Shown piece after piece: positions 1-7,302 of a DNA stretch of 19,891 bases; the stretch's first letter is position 1; the number at the start of each line of letters is the position of its first letter. Position numbers and translations under genes: made by a program. The notes below the pieces were generated by a model that saw only the letters and a program-made list of their open reading frames with translations, was not told the DNA's origin and ran no database searches. The DNA is from JBFXJF01 sp050175155. GTDB lineage: Bacteria > Bacillota > Bacilli > Tepidibacillales > Tepidibacillaceae. The stretch covers positions 1-19,891 of the forward strand of contig JBFXJF010000032.1 of the NCBI GenBank assembly GCA_050175155.1, given 5' to 3'.

Positions 1-1
1 C

Positions 2-1765
2 ACCTATGTTGATCAATTTTACAAAGATAAAAATGCACTATTTCAAATATTTTTTGTAGAGAGTAGTGATTCTGAACTAACACATCAAGCAGTCGCTTCA
101 ATCGAAAGTATCATAGGTGACAAGGGATATTTAGCTGGTTCGGCGGCTTCTTCGAAATCTACGCTAGATAGGATTAACAGTGAGGTCCCTTTATATTCGG
201 TTGTGGCCGTTTTGTTAATATTGTTAATCTTAATTCCATTAACATCGTCTTACTTAGAACCTTTTATTTTTCTATTTGCCATAGGTACTGCAATAATTAT
301 AAATTTGGGCACAAATATAATACAGGGTGAGGTTTCGCAGATCACCTTTTCAGCCGCTAGTATCCTTCAGTTGGCAGTCTCTATGGATTATTCTATCTTT
401 ATACTTCATAGATTTCATGAGGAAAGAGGGAAAGGCATAGAGGTAAAGCAAGCAATGTTAAATTCACTTAAATTTTCATTACGTCCTGTTTTAGCTAGTG
501 GAATAACTACTATGGCTGGTTTTGCTGCGTTAACTTTTATGAATTACGGTATAGGAAAAGATATGGGATTTGTTTTAGGAAAGGGTATAATATTTAGTTT
601 AATTACTGTACTGACCTTGTTACCAGCATTAATAATTCTTTTAGATAAGTGGATAGAGAAATATACTCATAAGGAATTGAAACTAAGCTTTAAGAGATTA
701 GCCAATAAAGTTACTAAACTTAGATATTTTGGAGTTACGATAGCAATTCTGGTTTCTGTAATCTTCTTTTTAGCACAAGGCAATGTTAATTACTATTATT
801 CGTATGAAGGTGTTATTCCTGCTGATGATCGTTCTAATATAGCTTTGAGAGAAATTGAGAAGATATACGGTGAAACGAATTCCACTGTTATTATTATTCC
901 TAAGATTGACAAGGTTAAGGAAGTTAAATTAATAGAGGATTTAAAAAATGTGCAAAATGTTAAGTCTATAACTGGTCTATATAATGAAATAGGTACTGAG
1001 TTACCTGAATTAATGATACCAGATGATGCTTTGAATTTGTATCAATCAGATAGTTATTCTATGTTTACAATATTTTTGAGCTGTGAAGAAGAGACTGAAG
1101 AGGCATTTGCTACAGTAGACGAGATAAGAAATGTCTTATCTAGTAATTACGATGAATGGTTTGCAGCGGGAGGGACTTTTTCTTATAAAGATTTAGCTGA
1201 TGTTACTAATGATGATTTTGAACGAACTACTATTCTATCAATTATATTTATATTTATTATTCTAGTAGTAACATTTAAATCACTTTCCGTTCCTCTAATA
1301 GCTATTTTTGTAATCGAGTTGGCAATTTGGGTTAATCTTGGGTATGCATACTTTTTTGATGAACCAATGAGTTTTCTAAGTTTTATTATTGTAGGGGCTA
1401 TACAATTAGGAGCTACTGTCGATTACGCAATATTATATATATCAAGGTATAAAGAGAACTTAGAAAGAATGAATACCTTTGAAGCGGCACGAAAAACCAT
1501 TCAAGATACTGCCAAATCAATTATTACAAGCGGTGGGATTCTTGTTGCAGGAACATTTAGTGTATACTTTATTGCTACGATAGAGACTTCTTCAGAAATG
1601 TGTCTTTTAATTGGTAGAGGAGCTATAATTAGTATGGTGAGTGTTATTGTCTTGTTGCCTAGTTTTCTAATGGTATTTGAGCCAATAATTAAGAGAACTA
1701 CGCTAAATTGGCCGACGAATCAGGCAAAAGAGAAAAAAGCAAGGGGTGTTACTAATGAAGCATAA
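2..1765 (+). CDS. RND/MMPL-family membrane transporter, 5' truncated by window edge
   Basis: The reading frame is open from base 2, so the gene begins outside the window; an internal GTG near 203 is not the real start. The 587 visible residues show the end of the first extracytoplasmic domain, then a membrane bundle with the motif MDYSIFILHRFHEE, then a second soluble domain (about 65-200 residues further), then a second bundle with the matching motif TVDYAILYISRYKE. This internal duplication, with an Asp-Tyr in TM4-like helices and a following Arg/Glu, is characteristic of the MMPL branch of the RND superfamily, which exports lipids or hydrophobic compounds using ion gradients. It overlaps the next gene by 11 bases, implying translational coupling. 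The substrate cannot be read from sequence. A role with the heptad-repeat protein downstream is likely, since the two families often co-occur in Bacillota. Confidence 0.9.
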   Translation, partial: TYVDQFYKDKNALFQIFFVESSDSELTHQAVASIESIIGDKGYLAGSAASSKSTLDRINSEVPLYSVVAVLLILLILIPLTSSYLEPFIFLFAIGTAIIINLGTNIIQGEVSQITFSAASILQLAVSMDYSIFILHRFHEERGKGIEVKQAMLNSLKFSLRPVLASGITTMAGFAALTFMNYGIGKDMGFVLGKGIIFSLITVLTLLPALIILLDKWIEKYTHKELKLSFKRLANKVTKLRYFGVTIAILVSVIFFLAQGNVNYYYSYEGVIPADDRSNIALREIEKIYGETNSTVIIIPKIDKVKEVKLIEDLKNVQNVKSITGLYNEIGTELPELMIPDDALNLYQSDSYSMFTIFLSCEEETEEAFATVDEIRNVLSSNYDEWFAAGGTFSYKDLADVTNDDFERTTILSIIFIFIILVVTFKSLSVPLIAIFVIELAIWVNLGYAYFFDEPMSFLSFIIVGAIQLGATVDYAILYISRYKENLERMNTFEAARKTIQDTAKSIITSGGILVAGTFSVYFIATIETSSEMCLLIGRGAIISMVSVIVLLPSFLMVFEPIIKRTTLNWPTNQAKEKKARGVTNEA

Positions 1766-3395
1766 TATTAAAAAAGTATTTTATCTAACACTGATACTCA
1801 CAATTCTTTTAAGTTCACTTACTTTAGCGGAGAATGAAAAAACTAATAAAGATGAAACTGTTTATGTAAAGTTATATAGCAATGGAGAAGTCGAATCGAT
1901 TATTGTAGTTAATAGATTATTTGATCTTATAGGTAGTGAGATTCATGATTATGGGGATTATCAAGATATAAAATCATTAACAAATGATATTGAACCGATA
2001 GTAAAAGATGGAGAGATTGTATGGAACAATCCAAGTAATTTTACGGAGGATTTTTATTACCAAGGGACAATAGATAAAGAACTTCCAGTTAATTTTGAGA
2101 TAAAATATTTTTTAGATGGAAATGAAATAAAGAGCGAAGAACTTGCTGGAAAATCTGGAGAGTTAAAGATTGAATTAAAGGTTAAAAAAAATCCGAATAT
2201 AGATGAAAATCAAAAAAATGAATTCCTAACACAAATTCAATTGCCACTTAATTTGGAGAAGGTTCAGATTATAGATGCACCTGAAGCAATGAAGATTCTA
2301 ACGGGAACAACTCTCACGGTATCTTACTCTGTTTTACCTAACGCGGAGGATGATTTCACACTTGTTTTGGATGTTAAGGATTTTGAAATGAATTCGATGC
2401 AAATAACGTTGATTAGTTATAATGCAATTATGACAGATGATTATAATGAGTTAAGTGACGGTTTAGGGGAAATGAAGGATGGCATGGATGAAATTAATAG
2501 CGGAACCTCTGAACTTCAAGAAGGTTTAACGGATCTTGTTATTGGTGTAAAAGATTTAGAAACTGGTTTAACCGAGCTCAATAATGGTGGAAAATCACTT
2601 GAAACGGGACAAGGTGAATTTCAAGCTGGACTAAATGAATTTAGTGATGGTTTTACTACAGCTGCAGCAGGTCTTAATGGTGCTACAGATGGGTTGGGGC
2701 AGTTGAATCAAAGTTCAAATCAATTAGCAACTAGTTATAATCAATTATATCTTGGACTTGAACAACTACAACAAGAGCATGAGCAGTTAGTCATAGTAGC
2801 ACAGACTTTACTAAATAGTTCTGATCCCAATATGCAGACATTAGGGCAAGGAATTATTGCGGAGAATGAAGGTCTAAAGAACATTCTAATGGGCTTTTCA
2901 CAAGCTAACAATGGATTAAATGACTTTAGTTTAGGGTTAACTAGTGTATTTGGCGGCATATCAGAATTAAATCTAGCGATAACCGGATTAAGTTCTGGAT
3001 CAGTAGACTTATCAATGGCATATGATCAAATGGTTGTTAAGAGTAAGGAATTTTTTATTGGATTAGAAAAAACAAAAAATGGTGTGTCGAAAATGTACAA
3101 TCAGATAGATACTATGCCAAATGACGTTGGTAAATTAATTGATGGACAAAGTGAGATTACAAAAGGAATATCAGAGATAAAATCAAGCGTAGAAGGCGGT
3201 TTTGATTCATCTAATTCCGATAAGATATATTCGTTTGCAGATAGTGACAGAGTAATAAATTCAATTCAATTTATATTAATTACACCTGAAATAAAAATTG
3301 ACGATACTCCTCAACAAATTGTTGTAGATAATAATTTGGAAGTTGAATCATGGTATAGTAAACTATGGGGCAAACTTACAGGACTTTTCAAGTAA
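1755..3395 (+). CDS. Secreted xxxLxxG heptad-repeat protein, partner of MMPL transporter
   Basis: The product is 546 aa. I chose ATG 1755 over an in-frame GTG at 1746 because AAGGGG at 1741-1746 gives an 8-base spacing to 1755. Residues 1-25 form a signal peptide (basic start, hydrophobic core, likely cleavage near SLTLA-EN). Residues about 30-225 are a beta-rich domain. From about 228 to 335 there are repeated heptads with Leu and Gly every seven residues (for example LSDGLGEMKDGMDEINSG), the signature of the xxxLxxG repeat family also found in YhgE/Pip-type proteins. A second helical section follows to about 480. No C-terminal membrane helix is clear; the end is a short amphipathic stretch with Trp and Lys. 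I infer an elongated extracytoplasmic rod or coiled coil working with the transporter. The exact role is unknown. Confidence 0.8.
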   Translation: MKHNIKKVFYLTLILTILLSSLTLAENEKTNKDETVYVKLYSNGEVESIIVVNRLFDLIGSEIHDYGDYQDIKSLTNDIEPIVKDGEIVWNNPSNFTEDFYYQGTIDKELPVNFEIKYFLDGNEIKSEELAGKSGELKIELKVKKNPNIDENQKNEFLTQIQLPLNLEKVQIIDAPEAMKILTGTTLTVSYSVLPNAEDDFTLVLDVKDFEMNSMQITLISYNAIMTDDYNELSDGLGEMKDGMDEINSGTSELQEGLTDLVIGVKDLETGLTELNNGGKSLETGQGEFQAGLNEFSDGFTTAAAGLNGATDGLGQLNQSSNQLATSYNQLYLGLEQLQQEHEQLVIVAQTLLNSSDPNMQTLGQGIIAENEGLKNILMGFSQANNGLNDFSLGLTSVFGGISELNLAITGLSSGSVDLSMAYDQMVVKSKEFFIGLEKTKNGVSKMYNQIDTMPNDVGKLIDGQSEITKGISEIKSSVEGGFDSSNSDKIYSFADSDRVINSIQFILITPEIKIDDTPQQIVVDNNLEVESWYSKLWGKLTGLFK

Positions 3396-3429
3396 CAGCA
3401 ATGAAAGGATAGGACTTTTCTAAGAGTCT

Positions 3430-3469
3430 AAAAATTCTTCCTATTAGAATCTTAATAGGAAGAATTTTT
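3430..3469 (+). terminator. Rho-independent terminator after the MMPL operon
   Basis: There is a perfect 17-base-pair inverted repeat (3430-3446 with 3453-3469) around a 6-base loop GAATCT. The right arm ends in TTTTT. It starts 34 bases after the stop codon at 3395. The stem is AT-rich at its base and has TTCCTATTA in the middle. It is symmetrical, so it could also act on the other strand. Confidence 0.85.
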
Positions 3470-3610
3470 ATCATAATGAATTATTATATGATTTTATATA
3501 CCTAATAAAATTAAATAGTATATAATAAAACAATAAATACTAAAATTCGACATTTTATAGAATTTTTACAGATATGTACATATAAAGGGATGAATCACTA
3601 GTTATTTAGA

Positions 3611-3654
3611 GTTACTAAAAGCTATTGAGTCAATATTCAATAGCTTTTAGTAAC
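3611..3654 (-). terminator. Hairpin terminator for the CotF-like operon
   Basis: An 18-base-pair perfect inverted repeat (3611-3628 with 3637-3654, 8-base loop) lies 12 bases beyond the stop of the minus-strand gene ending at 3667. Read on the minus strand the right arm contains CTTTTAGTAAC and is followed by TCTAAATAAC, so the U tract is poor. The perfect stem and position make a terminator or transcript-end stabiliser the simplest reading. Confidence 0.65.
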
Positions 3655-3666
3655 CTAATATTTATT

Positions 3667-3909
3667 TTACTGGACCTGATTTTTTACTTGCATTATATCT
3701 TCCTGTGAAGCAGGAGGAGCGGGTTGATAATATCCTTTTTGCATAGCAATGTTGGCAAATTGTTTTTGACTATCTTCACATGAATTACGTAATTGTAATA
3801 AAGTTTGTCTGAATTCCTCGCTTGAAGCTTCACTAATCATTGTGGTATAAGTATTCAGACTGCCTTTTAACATCGAAACAACGTCGTTAACTATTTCTTT
3901 TTCCTGCAT
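3667..3909 (-). CDS. CotF-family spore coat protein
   Basis: The product is 80 aa, mostly alpha-helical, starting at ATG 3909 with AAAGAGGTG upstream on the minus strand. The pattern matches the C-terminal part of the coat F domain: a helical Asp-rich start (EIVNDVVSMLKGSLNTYTTM), a second helix with QLRNSCEDSQKQF, and the typical end MQKGYYQPAPPAS. CotF-type proteins are helical-bundle proteins deposited in the spore coat. No transmembrane or signal segment is present, fitting a mother-cell protein. It lies 13 bases after the preceding minus-strand gene, a related small helical protein, so the two probably form one transcript. Each carries about half of what CotF proteins usually contain, so they may pair. 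Family assignment is firm; function in this organism is inferred. Confidence 0.8.
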   Translation of the reverse strand: MQEKEIVNDVVSMLKGSLNTYTTMISEASSEEFRQTLLQLRNSCEDSQKQFANIAMQKGYYQPAPPASQEDIMQVKNQVQ

Positions 3910-3922
3910 TTATATCACCTCT

Positions 3923-4111
3923 TTATTGTAAGAATGAAATTAATTTTTGTTTAGTTGTACCAGCTTCTTGTGATGATTGTTGAACCATTTTTTTAACTTG
4001 TGGATCGCTACATTGATTAACATAATCACCGAGTTTTTTATTCGCCAATTCATGACTGAATATTAGTTCCCGTAGATTTTGTAAATCTAGTTGGGATAAT
4101 TGATGATTCAA
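3923..4111 (-). CDS. Small CotF-like helical protein, TTG start
   Basis: The product is 62 aa. I chose a TTG start at 4111 because GAAAGGAG lies about 8 bases upstream on the minus strand. An in-frame ATG further up (4129) overlaps that Shine-Dalgarno sequence and lacks its own. The sequence is two predicted helices: NHQLSQLDLQNLRELIFSHELANKKL, then a turn with CSDPQVKKMVQQSSQEAG, then KQKLISFL. This is the pattern of short coat-F/ferritin-like helical-hairpin proteins encoded beside CotF genes in Clostridia and Bacilli. It precedes the CotF-family gene by 13 bases. A role as a spore coat component is inferred from that pairing and from the fold, not from a specific motif. Confidence 0.7.
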   Translation of the reverse strand: MNHQLSQLDLQNLRELIFSHELANKKLGDYVNQCSDPQVKKMVQQSSQEAGTTKQKLISFLQ

Positions 4112-4293
4112 AGTACATACTCCTTTCATTAAAGTTATTATTAAAACACATTGATAATTTACCAAAAAATAGATAATTGTATTCAGAAATAATATGCCAA
4201 GTTATGGAAATTATTGAGTAGAGTTAAGATATATTGTAAAAGATAGAAAAAAACATTAGAAAATTTATTAAATATAAATATTGGGGTGTAAAA

Positions 4294-4818
4294 ATGTTTG
4301 ATCCTACGATATTTGATAATATAAAAGTTGTGCTTGAAGGGATTGTTTATGATCTGGATTTAGATGGTCAGATTGAAGTTTTAAAGCGACGGGATTTAGT
4401 TGATTTGGCATCAATGGAAAGGAGCTTCAGTATCCAATTTAAAATGGTAGGGTCCGCTAATGAACAAAACGCAGAAATATTCTTAACGGCTAGTGGTGCT
4501 GACCTAGTTGCCGAAGTTTTGGAATTAAAGGATCATTATCTACCAGGTTGCGAAATAATAATTTGTTTCCATTCTTTAATTATTGATCCAGGTCAGTCAA
4601 AGTTAAAAGAAGCTGTACTAAGCAAAATTTGGGTTGGTCGTGCTATAGAACAAAGAATAACTTATGTTTACAAAGGGGGAGAAATTGAACCTAGTAGTTT
4701 TCAAAATAAGAGCGTAGTATCTTTTGAAAGAAAAATTGGGGAGGATAATATTATTGATTTGGACGAATTAGTTAAATCTACAATTCATTCACTAGAGAAT
4801 ATAAATTTAATCATATAA
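4294..4818 (+). CDS. Unrecognised 174-aa protein
   Basis: I do not recognise this family. ATG 4294 has GGGGTG at 4283-4288. The protein is soluble: no signal peptide and no membrane helix. The N-terminal 20 residues (MFDPTIFDNIKVVLEGIVYD) look like a short helix plus strand. The middle has alternating hydrophobic residues typical of beta strands (RSFSIQFKMVG, AEIFLTASG, CEIIICFHSLII), and the C terminus is a helix (IDLDELVKSTIHSLENI). A single Cys-Cys-free core and acidic character suggest a small alpha/beta cytoplasmic protein. It is followed 43 bases later by the histidine kinase gene on the same strand, so they may be co-transcribed. It is opposite the CotF-like operon, sharing a 182-base divergent region. 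Confidence 0.7.
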   Translation: MFDPTIFDNIKVVLEGIVYDLDLDGQIEVLKRRDLVDLASMERSFSIQFKMVGSANEQNAEIFLTASGADLVAEVLELKDHYLPGCEIIICFHSLIIDPGQSKLKEAVLSKIWVGRAIEQRITYVYKGGEIEPSSFQNKSVVSFERKIGEDNIIDLDELVKSTIHSLENINLII

Positions 4819-4861
4819 GTTTATAAAGAAGATATATATAAATGGGAACAGGAGTTTTGCT

Positions 4862-6223
4862 ATGGATTATATTATTAACTACTTCATTATTAGCATCCCA
4901 AAGTTTTATATTACCATTTTGTTTTCTATTTCGTTGTTAGGATATAAGTTACCAGGTTATAAATATAAAATTTTTTATATGTCAGCTATAATAGCATTAG
5001 TTATGGATTTTCTAGTGAATTTAAATGTTGATTACAGTTTAAGATATTTACTTACCATTACTAGTATATATATATTGTATTTGGTAATTATTAGATCAAA
5101 ATGGTTTCTGTCTTTATTTATGAGTTTAATTTCTGTAATAGTTTTAACTACTACGAAGTTTTTAATGGGTATATTCTTAGATCAATTTATTGGTTACAGT
5201 TTAAACTTGGAGGAATTTGCTCGGGATTTCCTTGTTACTTTTATAGAATTTTCTCCTATAGTACTTATGATATATATAATGAATAAAAAAAATCTGAATT
5301 TTTCAAAAAGCATAAATAAAATAGTAGACAATAAGATTTCAGAATATTGGGTAAAAATAATTTTTCTTATTACTTTTCAGACTTATATTGTTCTTTATCT
5401 TAATTATACAATTTACATGAAAAATTATATGATTTTATTCAAAGTGATTCCACTGTCTTACTACATATTGATTTTAAGTAGTAGTATTATAATTATTAAT
5501 ATTTTTCTAGTAAAAGTGTTTATTAATTTGAAAAATAAATATGCAGATATTGAAGTGTCTAAAACAGAAAGCAATTACAATGATAATCTTGAAAAACTAT
5601 TAGCTAATTTGAGAATGGAAAGACATGATAATATTAGTCAAGTTCAAGCATTATACGGAATGGTTACTGAGCGAAAATATAATATGTTAGAGGAATATTT
5701 AACTGATATAGTTGAAAACATCAAGGCCAGTCCTATTAATCATTCTATCTGTATCAAAAATGTACCAGTAAGTGCTCTAATACATACTAAAATTGAAAAC
5801 CTAAACTCTAAAGGAATTGATTTTAAACCAGTTGTAGAAACTACCGATATTTTTAAAGAAATAAAAGGTGCAGACTTAGTTAAGATAGTAAGTAACATCT
5901 TAGACAATGCTATTAGAGCGGTTTCAGATAGTAATATCAAAAATCCCGCTATTAAATTATATTGGGGCAAGGAAAATAATAATGCGGTCATTAGCATTTC
6001 TAATAACGGACAAAAAATTAACAAAAATACTATAAATTTAATTTTTAAGGAAGGATATTCTACAAAGGAAAATATGGAGAATAGTGGATACGGTTTAGCA
6101 GTTGTTAAATCCATTGTTAGTAAATATAAAGGGAGCATTGATGTAAAGTCAACTAAAGAGATTACTAGTTTTACTGTTAAGATTCCTCTAGATAATAAAA
6201 ACAAAAAAATTGATGGGTCATAG
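4862..6223 (+). CDS. Membrane sensor histidine kinase, AgrC-like GHKL type
   Basis: The product is 453 aa; the start has AGGAG at 4850-4854. Residues 1-220 contain about six or seven hydrophobic segments, as in the AgrC/HPK10 peptide-sensing kinases. A coiled-coil linker (LKNKYADIEVSKTES) leads to the phosphoacceptor region with RHDNIS; His255 is the predicted phosphorylation site. The ATPase domain follows: N box DLVKIVSNILDNAIRA (338-353, with Asn345 and Asn349), and G box SGYGLAVVKSI (408-418). No response regulator gene is adjacent, so this is an orphan by position. The canonical H box of this class is RHDxxNH; here the Asn is Ser. Ligand and partner regulator are unknown. The gene precedes ldh by 101 bases without a clear terminator. 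Confidence 0.85.
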   Translation: MDYIINYFIISIPKFYITILFSISLLGYKLPGYKYKIFYMSAIIALVMDFLVNLNVDYSLRYLLTITSIYILYLVIIRSKWFLSLFMSLISVIVLTTTKFLMGIFLDQFIGYSLNLEEFARDFLVTFIEFSPIVLMIYIMNKKNLNFSKSINKIVDNKISEYWVKIIFLITFQTYIVLYLNYTIYMKNYMILFKVIPLSYYILILSSSIIIINIFLVKVFINLKNKYADIEVSKTESNYNDNLEKLLANLRMERHDNISQVQALYGMVTERKYNMLEEYLTDIVENIKASPINHSICIKNVPVSALIHTKIENLNSKGIDFKPVVETTDIFKEIKGADLVKIVSNILDNAIRAVSDSNIKNPAIKLYWGKENNNAVISISNNGQKINKNTINLIFKEGYSTKENMENSGYGLAVVKSIVSKYKGSIDVKSTKEITSFTVKIPLDNKNKKIDGS

Positions 6224-6324
6224 AAGCCTATCTTTTTAATTTATTTATATATAATATAAATTTAAGAATAAAAAGACTAATAAACAGGGAAAGTAGAGGT
6301 AAAACTAAAAAGTGAGGATGTAAA

Positions 6325-7272
6325 ATGAGAAAGATTGTTATTGTAGGCTGTGGGGCTGTGGGTTCAACATTTGCATACACAGTGTTATTAACTGGTCTAG
6401 CAAATGAGTTAGTGCTAATTGATATTAACAAAGCTAAAGCAGAAGGTGATGCGCTTGATTTAAACCATGGATTACTATTAGCTCATCAGATGAAGATATA
6501 TGCAGGTGATTATCCTGATTGTAAGGATGCTGATATTATTGTAATAACAGCTGGGGCCGCGCAAAAAGACAGTGAGACACGTCTAGATTTAATGCAGAGA
6601 AATGTTTTCATTTATCATAATATTTTGGACAAGATATTACAATTTAACAGAAAAGCAATAATATTAATAGCAACTAATCCAGTAGATATTCTTACTTATG
6701 TTACAGTTAAGATAACTAATTTATTACCAAGTCAGATAATTGGTTCTGGAACATTATTAGACAGTAGCCGCTTTCGTTACTTAATATCTGATAAAATAAA
6801 GGTTGATCCACGTAATATCCATGGATTAATTGTAGGAGAACATGGTGATAGTGAGGTACCTGTCTGGAGTTCAATGAATATCTCAGGTGTTAATCAAGAG
6901 ACAATTAGAAGGGGTACAAGATTTTACTTATCTGAAGAAGACAAACAAGAAATATATAATAAAACTAAAAATGCCGCTTATGAAATAATTAATAAAAAAG
7001 GTTCAACATATTATGCGATTGCACTAGCTTTATCCAAAGTGTGTGAATCAATCTTAGACGATGAGAAGTCTATTATTCCTGTTTCTGTTTATTTGGATAA
7101 TTATAAGGGAATAAGGGATATATGTTTAGGAATACCATGTATAATTGGAAGCGGTGGAGTCGAAGAGATAATTGACATAACCCTGACAGAGGAAGAAGAG
7201 GAGAAGTTGATTACTTCATCAGACAAATTAAAAGAATTTATTAAGGGTATCCAATTACCTATTATTAAGTAG
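6325..7272 (+). CDS. ldh: L-lactate dehydrogenase
   Basis: The product is 315 aa, normal for bacterial L-LDH, which reduces pyruvate to L-lactate with NADH in the cytoplasm and recycles NAD during fermentation. The Rossmann motif GCGAVGS is at residues 8-14, and Asp33 fits NAD binding. The substrate loop AGAAQKDSETRLDL carries Gln80, which marks lactate rather than malate dehydrogenases, and the mobile Arg86. The catalytic set is Asp146 and Arg149 in LDSSRF and His173 in GEHGDSEVPVW. Arg151 and His166 occupy the positions that bind fructose 1,6-bisphosphate in Bacillus LDH, so allosteric activation is likely. AGTGAGG precedes the ATG. It is 30 bases upstream of pepF and may be co-transcribed. 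Confidence 0.95.
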   Translation: MRKIVIVGCGAVGSTFAYTVLLTGLANELVLIDINKAKAEGDALDLNHGLLLAHQMKIYAGDYPDCKDADIIVITAGAAQKDSETRLDLMQRNVFIYHNILDKILQFNRKAIILIATNPVDILTYVTVKITNLLPSQIIGSGTLLDSSRFRYLISDKIKVDPRNIHGLIVGEHGDSEVPVWSSMNISGVNQETIRRGTRFYLSEEDKQEIYNKTKNAAYEIINKKGSTYYAIALALSKVCESILDDEKSIIPVSVYLDNYKGIRDICLGIPCIIGSGGVEEIIDITLTEEEEEKLITSSDKLKEFIKGIQLPIIK

Positions 7273-7302
7273 ATGGTGAATATTAATTAGGGGGTAATTT
7301 TT

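Noticed and set aside
2741..2959. 72-codon minus-strand frame with cysteine-rich end inside the heptad-repeat gene
   Set aside because: The CSCSCCSCS run is the complement of a Gln/Glu-rich coding repeat (CAACAAGAGCATGAG), not a real metal-binding protein.
3470..3610. Possible small gene or RNA in the gap after the MMPL terminator
   Set aside because: All frames are short, no ribosome binding site, no stable structure; it looks like plain AT-rich spacer.
4188..4196. CATATTATT on the minus strand upstream of the CotF-like operon, like a SigE/SigK -10
   Set aside because: No convincing -35 at the right distance; in such AT-rich DNA the match is expected by chance.
5740..6204. 154-codon open frame on the minus strand inside the histidine kinase gene
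   Set aside because: It is the antisense shadow of the ATPase domain, which has intact N and G boxes; no ribosome binding site and no recognisable product.
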